Assembly: GCA_004352715.1 (NCBI GenBank)
Contig: SCFE01000113.1
Span: 317,044 to 381,043, forward strand
DNA from: Hofstenia miamia
Lineage: Eukaryota; Xenacoelomorpha; Acoela
Direction of reading: 5' to 3'
DNA length: 64,000 nt
Below are positions 46,701-58,058 of the stretch, piece by piece (the first letter of the stretch is position 1; every line of letters begins with the position of its first letter). The translations under genes and the position numbers were made by a program. The notes beneath the pieces were generated by a model, which saw only the letters and a program-made list of their open reading frames with translations, did no database searches and was not told the origin of the DNA.

Positions 46701-49066
46701 ATTGGCGATTTTTTATCATCCGACTTTTTATCAGAAAAAGCAGAGTTGGAAGAGCGTTCAGACTATCGATTTTTATCAGATGATAAATTATCATCTTTTG
46801 ATTGACAGTAAGAAAAACAACAACATGTGTTTATGGATTGGTTTGTCTTGCAATGTAAAAGTGTGTTCCCACTATCGACTTTTATCAGCAGATTTTAATC
46901 GAAAATGCAATTATTTTCGTTCACATTGGCGATTTTTTATCATCCGACTTTTTATCAGAAAAAGCAGAGTTGGAAGAGCGTTCAGACTATCGATTTTTAT
47001 CAGATGATAAATTATCATCTTTTGATTGACAGTAAGAAAAACAACAACATGTGTTTATGGATTGGTTTGTCTTGCAATGTAAAAGTGTGTTCCCACTATC
47101 GACTTTTATCAGCAGATTTTAATCGAAAATGCAATTATTTTCGTTCACATTGGCGATTTTTTATCATCCGACTTTTTATCAGAAAAAGCAGAGTTGGAAG
47201 AGCGTTCAGACTATCGATTTTTATCAGATGATAAATTATCATCTTTTGATTGACAGTAAGAAAAACAACAACATGTGTTTATGGATTGGTTTGTCTTGCA
47301 ATGTAAAAGTGTGTTCCCACTATCGACTTTTATCAGCAGATTTTAATCGAAAATGCAATTATTTTCGTTCACATTGGCGATTTTTTATCATCCGACTTTT
47401 TATCAGAAAAAGCAGAGTTGGAAGAGCGTTCAGACTATCGATTTTTATCAGATGATAAATTATCATCTTTTGATTGACAGTAAGAAAAACAACAACATGT
47501 GTTTATGGATTGGTTTGTCTTGCAATGTAAAAGTGTGTTCCCACTATCGACTTTTATCAGCAGATTTTAATCGAAAATGCAATTATTTTCGTTCACATTG
47601 GCGATTTTTTATCATCCGACTTTTTATCAGAAAAAGCAGAGTTGGAAGAGCGTTCAGACTATCGATTTTTATCAGATGATAAATTATCATCTTTTGATTG
47701 ACAGTAAGAAAAACAACAACATGTGTTTATGGATTGGTTTGTCTTGCAATGTAAAAGTGTGTTCCCACTATCGACTTTTATCAGCAGATTTTAATCGAAA
47801 ATGCAATTATTTTCGTTCACATTGGCGATTTTTTATCATCCGACTTTTTATCAGAAAAAGCAGAGTTGGAAGAGCGTTCAGACTATCGATTTTTATCAGA
47901 TGATAAATTATCATCTTTTGATTGACAGTAAGAAAAACAACAACATGTGTTTATGGATTGGTTTGTCTTGCAATGTAAAAGTGTGTTCCCACTATCGACT
48001 TTTATCAGCAGATTTTAATCGAAAATGCAATTATTTTCGTTCACATTGGCGATTTTTTATCATCCGACTTTTTATCAGAAAAAGCAGAGTTGGAAGAGCG
48101 TTCAGACTATCGATTTTTATCAGATGATAAATTATCATCTTTTGATTGACAGTAAGAAAAACAACAACATGTGTTTATGGATTGGTTTGTCTTGCAATGT
48201 AAAAGTGTGTTCCCACTATCGACTTTTATCAGCAGATTTTAATCGAAAATGCAATTATTTTCGTTCACATTGGCGATTTTTTATCATCCGACTTTTTATC
48301 AGAAAAAGCAGAGTTGGAAGAGCGTTCAGACTATCGATTTTTATCAGATGATAAATTATCATCTTTTGATTGACAGTAAGAAAAACAACAACATGTGTTT
48401 ATGGATTGGTTTGTCTTGCAATGTAAAAGTGTGTTCCCACTATCGACTTTTATCAGCAGATTTTAATCGAAAATGCAATTATTTTCGTTCACATTGGCGA
48501 TTTTTTATCATCCGACTTTTTATCAGAAAAAGCAGAGTTGGAAGAGCGTTCAGACTATCGATTTTTATCAGATGATAAATTATCATCTTTTGATTGACAG
48601 TAAGAAAAACAACAACATGTGTTTATGGATTGGTTTGTCTTGCAATGTAAAAGTGTGTTCCCACTATCGACTTTTATCAGCAGATTTTAATCGAAAATGC
48701 AATTATTTTCGTTCACATTGGCGATTTTTTATCATCCGACTTTTTATCAGAAAAAGCAGAGTTGGAAGAGCGTTCAGACTATCGATTTTTATCAGATGAT
48801 AAATTATCATCTTTTGATTGACAGTAAGAAAAACAACAACATGTGTTTATGGATTGGTTTGTCTTGCAATGTAAAAGTGTGTTCCCACTATCGACTTTTA
48901 TCAGCAGATTTTAATCGAAAATGCAATTATTTTCGTTCACATTGGCGATTTTTTATCATCCGACTTTTTATCAGAAAAAGCAGAGTTGGAAGAGCGTTCA
49001 GACTATCGATTTTTATCAGATGATAAATTATCATCTTTTGATTGACAGTAAGAAAAACAACAACAT
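43722..49066. repeat. 224-bp tandem array, 24 copies
   Basis: The unit starts GTGTGTTCCCACTATCGACT and repeats every 224 bases; 23 complete units and a last one of about 193 bases end at the single N at 49067. Copies 2-24 look identical; the first differs at 43762 (G for A). Each unit contains three diverged copies of GTTCnnACTATCGAYTTTTT and ATCA, and a 9-base-arm palindrome AGATGATAA-A-TTATCATCT. The repeated 108-codon frames in the array cross unit borders and are phantom frames. The array may be satellite-like or an expanded MITE; the tract length may be wrong in the assembly. Confidence 0.95.
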
Positions 49067-49067
49067 N
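49067..49067. other. Single-N assembly join between array and LTR element
   Basis: The N lies exactly where the 224-bp array stops and the left LTR region of the gypsy element begins, so true adjacency of the two is not proved. Confidence 0.9.
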
Positions 49068-49100
49068 TCAACTCCGTAGCAAGTTTAGCTGCTAAACTAA

Positions 49101-49355
49101 AAGTTTAATAACTGATCGCGCACAAGGTTGCCCTATTTATGCAACTACTAACTAACTAAAGAATTAAATAATGTACAAAAACCTGCCAATGGCAGAACTA
49201 AAAATAATGTCTGTGATTTACATCAGCAAGCATGATACATCTCACACAGGAGTCAATGAATCAGTTTTTGAGACGCCTAGTGGCAACAGAGTAAGTTTGA
49301 TGGGAATTATGAATGAAAAAAGAAATGAGAGTTTTTGGCTATAGCTGATGCCACA
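49101..49355 (-). repeat. 3' LTR of the gypsy element
   Basis: On the minus strand it starts TGTGGCATCAGCTATAGCC. The same 255 bases recur at 56664-56918 with about 14 differences. About 30 further bases to the left (to about 49070) are weakly similar to the other copy, so the true LTR may be nearer 285 bases. Confidence 0.9.
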
Positions 49356-49359
49356 GGCT

Positions 49360-52145
49360 CACCCAATGCGGTACTGAGGGGATGCTGTTAGAAAGTTTTT
49401 AGTGAGATGGTTTTTGTAGGAGTTTGTGGGCATCATCCAAGAGTTTTGAAGTTCTGGTGTCTTCCCAAGTAAAATCAGCAATATCTTCTTCTTGGCTTAG
49501 GTAAATAAAAGTTTTAAGTTGTGTAGCTGAAATTTTGTGGTAACGGATGTATTTTAGGTTCTTCACCAGTGCCGGAATAATGATGGATTGGCACAAGGAT
49601 TGTTTTATTTTCAGAGCAATTAAGAAGTGAGTTGAGGCGCTTTTAATGTCAAAGGTGACTTGTTGGTTGGGAACATCAGCATTTCCAGTTCGCTGTTGGT
49701 ATATGATTCTGCAAAGAGGTTCATTTTAATCAGTTTGATGTCTGATAACTTTTCAGGAGTTTAATCAATGGGTATGATTTTTATCTGCGTTTTGTTGTTC
49801 AGGATTGACTTGTCAACCAATAAGTTTTGGTTCTCTGCTCTGATCCATGTTGGTGTTTGTATAATTTCGGTTTTCAATAGTTTCTCATTCATTATTTGAT
49901 TTATCTTTTGTTGTATGCATGGAGAGAGTTGAATAGTAGATTCAGAAGCTTTTTTCTTCTTCTTTGAGTGTGATTGTGGTTTTGGAGAGAAGGTTGATGA
50001 ATTGTCTTTGGATATTGGTTGTTTCTTCATTTCTGGAGATGATGCTGTATGTAATTTCTTGGTAACTTGCTTGTAGGTATTGAAATAGATCATGGCTTTT
50101 TTCCTTGATGTTGTGGTTGCGGCAGAGTTGGAGATATGATTGCATACTGGTGGGATCCTTTAAAATAACATTTCTGTATTGAGTGGAGCTGTGATGTCTT
50201 TAGATTTTTTGTAATGTTTTTCAGCAGTGGCACACCACATATATTTGTATGTGTGAGGATGAGGAAAGTCCAGATTGCTCTTGTGGATGCCGAGATTGTT
50301 TTGCATTATGATAGGAGAAGTTCGATCAAGCAGGTTTTCTCTGTTAATCACGCAGATGAGGCGTTTCACATAGGTTTAGCTGGCTTGTTGGTGTTGTTAA
50401 ATTGGGGATTTGATGATGTGCGTTGAATGAAGAAGCCAGGTCTTTAGTTTTTGTGCAATTGGAGTGATTGCAATCGCATGTCATTTTTTTGTGCTAGTAC
50501 TGAGCATTTCAGTTTTGTTATAGGAATATTGAGGATGTGGTTTTCTGTTAGGAAAATCAGAAGTAGCCAGATCACAGAAGTTGTGTTGATCTCTGGTACT
50601 TGTTTGTCAATGAAGAGTTTGTATTGAAAATCTTTTTTGTAACTGAAGTCTGCAGCTTGGCTGATGTTTTAGAGGAGTTTTTCTATTTGTGTAATGTAGG
50701 TTCTCAACAAAGACTCTACATTGATCAAAGGCCACTGTTCATGGTGATGCTGAGTTGCTTTAAGAAGCAACCATCTTTTGTTTATATTTTTTATAGTTTT
50801 CTGAATCGTGCTTTTATGTTTGTTACTGTGATTGGGATGTAGTTGGGATCAATTATTTCAGACATCTTTGCTTGTAGCATTGTGTCTATAGCCAGCCATT
50901 TTGCTGTTATTATTTGGTATTGAGGTATAAATCTGTGCAACAGTATATCAATGAGGATGAACTTGGTGATTGATATGTCTTTTTCCATAGCTGTTCTGGG
51001 AAGGGTGTTCTTTCATATTACACAAAAGAATTCTATGTAGTTTTCCAGATCAAGGATGTTGTCTGTGATGGGTGACCCTTGCTCAATGTAAATGCAGTTT
51101 ACATTGATGTCAGAGGCATGAGCTTCAACTAGCACAAGTCTAATTCATTGTATGATTTTGGGATCAGCTTTGTCAGCTGCTTTTAGGATGTAGATGAGGT
51201 TGAGTGATTGCCAATCAATATTTATGTATTCTTATTATTTGCATGTGTTTTTTTATCAGCTTCATTAGGTTTTCAAGAAGCAGATTGTTGAAGGTGATAT
51301 GTACTGTGCTTCATAGATACTCACCACTTAACTTCTCCATTATGTGTGGTGCATAGAATATTATTGTGTTTACTCTCAGGATTTTTCTGCGTCAATTGTT
51401 ATTGGTAGTGCATTGCTAGAGACTTTATTTTTGCTGATGGATAGTATGTTTGAAATCATATCCCATGTTGTGTGTGATGTATCTGTTGCGTCTTGTAGCT
51501 AAGAGATATGGATGAAGTAGTTCTCCTTCCACTGTTGACATATGTTGTTTGTGAGTTTGATAGCTAGAATCTTGATGGCTGCTTGTAGTTGAGGATGATT
51601 GACCAGAGAGAGGTGTAAGTATCTGGCATTTCACAGGTATCTTAGAGCATGAGGTTGAAGTGCCCACCCTTTTTCAAGACGGAGTAAAGGAGCTAGTGGC
51701 TTTTTGCTCATTGTCATCAGCTGAGAGTGACCTACAGCTAGAGATGTCTGAGGTAGATTCAAGTACACTGTAGGTGCCTGAGAACGTCCTGCAGGCAGAT
51801 ACAGGTGTACTTGCAGAGTGCAGATTAGCCAAGGTCCTGTGAGTAGTTCTCCTGGGGTTTGTACTTGTTATGATAACCTTGTACTTCATCTGAAATGTTA
51901 TCTAAAGACAAAGTTGCAATATTAATAGACCAATCTTTATAAGTAATATTAGATTTAGCATTGTGTTTAGGTTGTGTGTGCAATTGTACAGGAAAAGAAG
52001 TTTCGCATTTATATTTGTCATCAAAAGAATCATTGTCAAAGACAGAGCAACCAGGGTTAAGATAGTATTTACTGCTATTTGTTTTAATTAATTTAAATTC
52101 TTTAGGTTGGAAATTTGAGCATTTTCTATATGACATGCTACACAT
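49360..52145 (-). other. Unexplained post-integrase region of the gypsy element
   Basis: About 2.8 kb between integrase and the 3' LTR. Open minus-strand fragments lie at 51825-52145, 51674-51889, 51425-51667, 50791-50988, 50160-50369, 49761-50145 and 49399-49596. Their composition is coding-like (mixed charged and hydrophobic, little repetition), e.g. LHRFIPQYQIITAKWLAIDT and SHDLFQYLQASYQEITYSI. I see no transmembrane segment, signal peptide or cysteine pattern to support an envelope protein, and recognise no domain. It is probably a decayed third ORF or captured sequence. Confidence 0.5.
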
Positions 52146-52299
52146 TTGATGTTCTGAAAGTGAATGATTCTTTTATTGTGTAGTTGTATGTGTGGAAATA
52201 TTGTAAATGTACTTGAACATAGGTAGGATTTCTCTCCAGTGTTTGCTGCCAATGTAGTTATGGTTTTTATCAGTTTTAGAAGTGTTTGATAAACATGTT

Positions 52300-52596
52300 C
52301 TACAGTGCCATTAGCTCGTGGATGGCATTGTGGATCATTGTGTGTTTATGCAAAATTTCTAGCTTTTTAGTGAGAGTTTGGAAAAGTTGACTCTCAAATT
52401 GCTTGCCTTGGTCTGTGATTAGCTGTTGCATGGGACCAAACACACATATCCAATTGTTTACAATGGCTTCAGCAGTGGTTTGTGCTTTGATATTCCTGAG
52501 AGGAATTATTTTACACCATTTAGTGAAGTCATCTACCATTACTAAGACATATGTGTATCCCCTCTTCATCTTTTGACAGTTGTGCAATATCAGCAT
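52300..52596 (-). pseudogene. Integrase core of the gypsy element
   Basis: The 98-codon frame contains YVLVMVDDFTKW (first catalytic Asp), NNWICVFGPMQQLITDQGKQ followed by FES (second Asp in TDQG), and LEILHKHT. This spacing is that of a Ty3/gypsy integrase core. The region that should hold the catalytic Glu (after HNAIHELMAL) is degenerate. The N-terminal zinc-binding part is not clear in upstream frames. Confidence 0.87.
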
Positions 52597-53310
52597 TAAC
52601 TATTTGTTTTGTATGCACTGCTGAGATTTTTTCAAGTTCTGTTCTTTGTCCTGGAAATCTGTTTTTGTTTAATAATATGCAGGATTAGCATTTGTTGATT
52701 ACATTTTCAATTGTTTGATGAAGATATGTAGTCATGGAATTGTCATATATCATGAGCTCTGTCTGATATACACCTTTATGTCCTTGTTCATGCATTTTTT
52801 TAATGACTTCATGTTTATAATATTCTGGCAGTGTAATAAAGTTTCATGTTGTTAAGCTGGCATAGAGGATTCTGATTTTTATTGTTTTCCAGTTATGTTT
52901 GTGGAAATAGCAGGTTACCATGCTGTCCATTAGATAGGTGGTATCTCTTAAGCACTCCATAATTTGTTTTAGAATGATATCATTTTTTGAGCAGTGGTGT
53001 TTTCCTCAGCATTTATTTCCTCCTTTATCATTATAGACAGGATGGGATGATTGGGTGGTCATTCCTATCAGTATTTATATCTGGTAGATTTTCATACTGG
53101 CATCCTGGGATGAATTGAAAATCTCTAGCATTTCCTTGTTCTTTTTTAAGTTCACATTGCTACTGTGGCAGTGCAGTTCATATATCTGTGTTGGTATGCA
53201 GTTTTCATTTTTGGTGTTTGATGTTGAAGTGGAAGTTGTTTAAATATTCTATCCATCTTGTTATTATGTTGGAGTGATTGCCAGCATATTTCTTTAGCCA
53301 GCATAAGCTG

Positions 53311-53526
53311 CTATTGTCTGTTCCCACTGTGAAAGTTTTTTTGCAGATTTGAAAGTGGCAGAATTTCTTGAGATTCAACTAGGCCCAGCATTTCTAATTT
53401 AGTTGCACCATAGTTGAGTTTGCTTTGTTTAAATTTCCAACTAAACCATTGGATTGGTTTCTCTTCTCCATTTTGAATTTGACTAAGAGTTGCACTGATT
53501 GCTACCATACTTGCGTCACAATCCAA
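53311..53526 (-). pseudogene. RNase H domain of the gypsy element
   Basis: The frame begins LDCDASMVAISATLSQIQNG and continues EEKPIQWFSWKFKQSKLNYG with ATKLEMLGLV. This is the typical RT-connection/RNase H pattern (LxTDASxxGIGAVLxQ...SRKLxxxExNYxxxExExLAxV). Just upstream (about 53745-53650) is GILNYYHMFIPNLGEK, the end of the RT thumb. The domain is cut short by frameshift. Confidence 0.85.
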
Positions 53527-53756
53527 TATGTAATAATCACTGGGTGTTGGTTGATTGAATTTTTTTCATTTCAGATTTTAATAGATTGAGTTTTCCTGGT
53601 GTTGCCAGGTCCATGTGAAATTGTTTTTCTTTTTTAGGAGATTTGAAATGTGAACTGTTTTCTCTCCTAGATTAGGGATGAACATGTGGTAATAGTTTAA
53701 GATGCCCAATAATCATTGTATGTCTTTTTTGTTTCAAGAAGCTTGTATTTCATCTA

Positions 53757-54173
53757 TTAGTTGTTTGGTGTTGTCTTTGATAGTAATATTTCCTGGTGTG
53801 ATTTTTCTGCCAAGGAAGGTTGCTTTGTGCTTTGTTTATACAGACTTTGACTTCTTCTAATTATTCCATTGTTGAGGAGATCTGATATTATCTTTGAGTA
53901 TTGTTCTTGCAATTGAGGTGGCCCCTGTCTGCAAAGTTGTGATATTGGTTTATCAGATGTAGTATCTATAATGTGTTTGCCACTGATGGCTTTACTGAAA
54001 CTGATTTTGTTATTGTTGAAGATGGCTGCATTTTGTGTGAGTATCTCATTAATTGTGTTTCTATCCTCTGCTGTTAGGTGAGGATGTGAATCTCCAGTTA
54101 AAAGCAAAACATTCAGTTGATTTTTGTGATGGTCTTCTTTATCTGAGATTAGAATGGGTTTATTCTTTGTCAT
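53757..54173 (-). pseudogene. Reverse transcriptase N-terminal region of the gypsy element
   Basis: The 138-codon frame reads DRNTINEILTQNAAIFNNNK, GKHIIDTTSDKPISQLCRQG and PPQLQEQYSKIISDLLNNGI, the standard run-up to the RT domain (H.I.T....PI.....R..P.......I..LL..GII..S.S). After this the palm subdomain with its YxDD is missing: the sequence passes within about 100 bases to the GILNYY thumb block. The copy therefore could not reverse transcribe. Confidence 0.85.
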
Positions 54174-54301
54174 GAATTTTTCAAGTGGGATACTGGTGAT
54201 TGTGATATCCTTAGTTCTTAGTTAGACATGTTCATCTGAGTCATTGAGTACTGCCATGAATTTGTGGTTGTTTCTGATTGTGGCAAGGTTGTTCAATATA
54301 G

Positions 54302-54883
54302 TTATTTGTGAAAATTGTAGACCATACACATTTGTAATGAAGACTTCTCCTGACATAGGTTTTTTGCAGCTATTTTTATGAGCCTCCAGTGAAAGGGCTT
54401 GAGTCTTAAATATTCCACAATAGAGAATTCCAAAGTGTTGGTGATCTTGACAGCTAGTGAGACTGTGACATTTTTGTCTTCTTTTATCATTAGTGTGCAA
54501 TTTGAATAATTGATGAGGAAGTTGTTTTCTGTAAGGAAATCTCTTCCTAGTATGATATCATATGGCAGTGTTTGGTTTATTGTATCAATTATGTGGACGT
54601 CTTGGTGGAATTTAACGTTTTGAATTGTGATCAGAGTGTCTCTTACAATACCCTTCACATTAATCTAGTTGCCTGAGGTGCTTATTAGACAAGATTCATT
54701 TTTAGTTATGTCTTCCTGAGTCCAACCAATGTTTTGCATACATGTGTCAGCCATGATTAATATCAAAGTGCCAGTGTCAACTGTGGCTTTGTTGTTACAG
54801 CTATTGATGGTAATAAGAATTAAGTTCCTTTCCAGCAAATCTGTTACAAGCAACAACTCCTTGGCATGGTCTTTGGCTTGCAC
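54302..54883 (-). pseudogene. Aspartic protease region of the gypsy element
   Basis: In two frames: NNKATVDTGTLILIMADTCM, with the DTG catalytic triplet, then PYDIILGRDFLTENNFLINY, the ILGxDFL block that follows the active site in gypsy proteases. A stop around 54665 separates them. The protease would cleave the gag-pol polyprotein. Confidence 0.83.
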
Positions 54884-54987
54884 CCTTATTCATTTAAAAT
54901 ATCATCACTGTATTCGTCATTTCCAAGGCAATCTAAATCTTCTAATGTGTAGAAACCTTCATCATTGATAATATAGACTATAGTTTT

Positions 54988-55908
54988 GCAATCTTTTTTG
55001 AGATGTCCCTTTTCCCCACATTGGCGACATCTGATGAATGAGAAATCATTGGGTTTATCTTCAGTGGCTTTTGGTAGAGCATCTTTTTTAACAAAGGTAA
55101 AATGTTGTTGAAGTGCTACTTGTGTTGTTAATCTTTTTTTGTATACTTGTTCATTGTTTTATATCATGAGTTGAATATTTATGGCTTTCTTTATTAGTGT
55201 ACTAATATCATTGCCAATGTCACACTTGTTTTCTAATTTGGTTTTCAATCAGTTTGGTAGACCAGCACATACATAACAGTAGAGATCTTGTGCATAGTAT
55301 CATTCTTCTTCTTGAGAAAGTCACAGAAGGTGGACAACTTTATAGATGTAGTTTATGATATCCTCGTTTTTACTAGTTTGCATTCTTAGAGTTGCATCTG
55401 ATATTGTTTTCTTGTAGATTCATTGTCAAATTTCTCATTCATGACATTGAGTAGTTTATCATAATCAGTTTTTACTGTTGCATAAACCTGGAGAGCTCTG
55501 TCTTTTAGGAATAGCGGCATTAGTGTGGTGCCATTTTGCTTAGTGCCATGTTGTTGTACTAGGTAGATTTCAAATAAGATTATCCATTCTTGGAATGTCT
55601 GACCCATGTTGTTGAATGTTCCAGTGAAGTACTGCAGCATCTTAGCAAATTTGAGACCTGTTTTAATGGCTGATCTGGTAACATTGATGATTCTATTTTT
55701 AGATTTTGTATTAAAGATCATGAGCAGACAGTGATGTTACAGTAGGCATAATTGATCTCAAGGCAGACAGGCTTGGCAGTGGCGGCAAGGGGATTGTTCC
55801 ATGATGTGCATCTTGGTAAAAGTTTGTTGTTGTTGCAAGTGGATTTTGAATAAGGTTAGTCATTGGTTTCATTAAATTGGAAATAGTTTCTAATATATTA
55901 TTTCGCAA
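54988..55908 (-). pseudogene. Gag region with CCHC zinc knuckle
   Basis: The N-terminal part is at 55711-55908 (LPPLPSLSALRSIM, HDL). The capsid-like part is at 55386-55721: LQYFTGTFNNMGQTFQEWII, then FEIYLVQQHGT, LMPLFLKDRALQVYATVKTD and YDKLLNVMNEKF, the retrotransposon-gag pattern with a conserved F.G....W...FE and L.G.A...Y. CRQCGEKGHLKKDC (54988-55029) is a perfect C-x2-C-x4-H-x4-C knuckle that packages RNA. The frames are separated by stops. Confidence 0.83.
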
Positions 55909-56663
55909 TATGTTTAGGTTGTCTCTCCTGGAAGACTCAAAGATGGAGAATTGTTCTTGTGAGACATAGTTGGTATCACTATGGGATTCATTTGTTGGCC
56001 TTCAAGGGATTGTATTTTAGATTCCATTTCATTTGGACATTTGGCTTGATTTAATACAAAATCCATGAGTTCTGCTTAATTTAGAGTTTTCAAGTTAGTA
56101 GCTGTATAGTTAATGATTATATCTTCAATAGTATAACTGATTGGAGAGGGGTACATAGTGGTAATAAATCCATAGTAAAATAAGAGTAAAACTATGTAAG
56201 ACATGTCATTTTAGGGGGTTAATTAGACCAGTTTAGTAAGTAATAGATTTGATAAGGCTTTGCAAATAATGAATAATTATGATTTTGAATAGGTGTTGAA
56301 GTTTTCACAAAGAGTCTAACCAAGAAAAACAGTTTTGAATGTTGGTTCTTTTACCAGTCATGGGTCACCACCCAGCATCATCAGGGTTAGCATAACCATA
56401 GAGTAAATATAATAAACAATAGAGTTATAGCTTTCTGAAGGCATAGTGTCTACTATCAAGTAAGCAAAGGAATTCCATACACCAAAATTTAGAACGTAGT
56501 TAGCATGAAATAAGAGCATTAGCACTTTCAGTGAAACAATGTAATAGTAACTAGAGATTGAGAATAAATAGCGTCTAAAGTTGTAAACACGTAAATGCAT
56601 ATTAGTGGAAGCATGAGAATTTGCATGGCAATTACTGCTGAAGCAGTACAGGCTAGTACCTAT

Positions 56664-56918
56664 AAGTTTAATAACTGATCACGCACAAGGTTGCCCTATT
56701 TATGCAACTACTAACTAACTAAAGCATTAAATAGTGTACAAAAATCTGCCAATGGCAGAACTAAAAATAATGCCTGTGCATTACATCAGCAAGCATGATA
56801 CATCTCACACAGGAGTCAATGAATCAGTTTTTGAGACGCCTAGTGGCAACAGAGTAAGTTTAATGGGAATTACAAACGAAAAAAGTAATGAGAGTCGTTG
56901 GCTATAGCTGATGCCACA
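56664..56918 (-). repeat. 5' LTR of the gypsy element
   Basis: Partner of 49101-49355, about 95% identical. It ends on the plus side with GATGCCACA beside an AT dinucleotide run (56919-56935). No tRNA primer-binding site could be recognised just inside it. Confidence 0.9.
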
Positions 56919-56935
56919 ATATATATATATATATA

Positions 56936-57620
56936 CAGGGTGTTTCAAAAGTCTTGGGAACATAACGATTTTTAATAACTCAAAAACTATTAGGAGTTGA
57001 AAAATATAATTGGTACTGTTGGAAAGATTAAAGTTTCTAGTTTTGTGGAGAATCTTCAAAGTTGCTCAATATGAGCTCAATTTGTCAAACATCAGACATC
57101 TAGTCGATAGTCCATTTCCTGCCAAATGCATTTCAGCATCTCAACGTCAAGGGTTCTGACAACTTCCATTACTCAAGCCTTGGAAAGGGCGTTACATAAA
57201 CTTGTTGCTTGACCAAGTCTCAAAGAAAAAAGTCACACGGGTTAAGATCTGGAGATCTAGAAGGCCAGGGCATGAGAACGTCATCACCTCGCCCAGATCT
57301 CCCAATCCATCTACCAGGCAGCCTTGTGTTAAGAAACTGCTTTTCTCTAAGACTGCAGTGCAGTAGTGCACCATCTTGTTGAAAAATGAAGTCATCAGAT
57401 TCTTCTTATTCCAACTTAACCAGTCTTCCAGCATGTTGAGATAGGATTCACCAGTGATAGTTGCCTCTTCAAAGAAGAACGGTCCATAGACAACAATAAT
57501 TAGTATGACCAAAAATCTGTTTACACAAGCTTTAAATTGGCACCAGTTTCATGTTTCTACCTGGAATAGTTCATGAGATATATGCATTTGTAATATTCCC
57601 AAGACTTTTGAAACACCCTA
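56936..57620 (-). mobile_element. Mariner-like element with partial transposase
   Basis: Ends CAGGGTGTTTCAAAAGTCTT (left) and, reverse-complemented, TAGGGTGTTTCAAAAGTCTT (right) are inverted repeats of at least 25 bases, next to TA. The minus strand carries only the C-terminal half of a Tc1/mariner-type transposase (see 57066-57512). The DNA-binding half is absent, so this is a 685-base deletion derivative. Confidence 0.88.
57066..57512 (-). pseudogene. Mariner/Tc1-type transposase fragment
   Basis: Minus-strand blocks include FFFEEATITGESYLNMLEDW, a FNKMVHYCTAVL region equivalent to the QQDGAxxH catalytic block, and, in other frames, RLPGRWIGRSG and PSRSPDLNPCDFF-like sequence, the conserved W..RSPDL.P.DFFLW motif with the last catalytic acid. 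A LVKQQVYVTPFP-type segment follows. At least two frameshifts break it. Confidence 0.8.
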
Positions 57621-57647
57621 TACATAAATGAATAATATATATATATA

Positions 57648-57709
57648 NNNNNNNNNNNNNNNNNNNNNNNNNNNNNNNNNNNNNNNNNNNNNNNNNNNNN
57701 NNNNNNNNN
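57648..57709. other. Assembly gap inside an AT microsatellite
   Basis: 62 N bases flanked on both sides by (TA)n, so the gap is probably only a longer TA run. Confidence 0.95.
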
Positions 57710-57747
<38 letters not shown>

Positions 57748-58058
57748 CTATTGTGATCAGATTTATGCTATGTACAGGTTTCGATTTAAAATAAGACCAT
57801 TTTGTGGTAGCACTATATTTAGTTTTGTTAAAATAAGCATTCACTAAAAAATATTCAAAGTGTTGGTTGTGATTTCTCTATTCATTAATCTTTGTTTATT
57901 GCGTTATTAATAATAATGATCTAAAATTATTCCTTGAAATTAATTTATATTGTAGTTAACATGAAAATTCCATTTTTTGTTATTATATTTTAATAATCAT
58001 CATGTCAGTTACAACAATTAGAGGTTACTGTCATTCTTAAAGTCAAAACTCATATTCT

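Larger units (their letters stand above)
49101..56918 (-). mobile_element. Ty3/gypsy LTR retrotransposon, full-length but defective
   Basis: Two direct repeats of 255 bases (49101-49355, 56664-56918) differ at about 14 positions (about 5%), so the insertion is not recent. Between them, on the minus strand, are gag with a CCHC knuckle, aspartic protease, reverse transcriptase, RNase H and integrase in Ty3/gypsy order, then about 2.5 kb of unexplained sequence before the 3' LTR. Stops and frameshifts are frequent, and the catalytic core of RT appears deleted. The 5' LTR touches an AT microsatellite and a mariner remnant; the 3' LTR touches the single N at 49067. It is an inactive copy. Confidence 0.9.

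Noticed and set aside
43769-49023. Repeated 108-codon plus-strand frames across the 224-bp array
   Set aside because: They cross unit borders, have no domain and exist only because the unit is repeated; no start context or splice signal supports translation.
51425-51900. Envelope gene in the gypsy element
   Set aside because: The fragments lack a signal peptide, transmembrane segment and cysteine pattern, so an envelope call would be unsupported.
56358-56600. 80-codon frame just inside the gypsy 5' LTR
   Set aside because: It lies in the expected non-coding leader, before gag, and has no gag or other motif.
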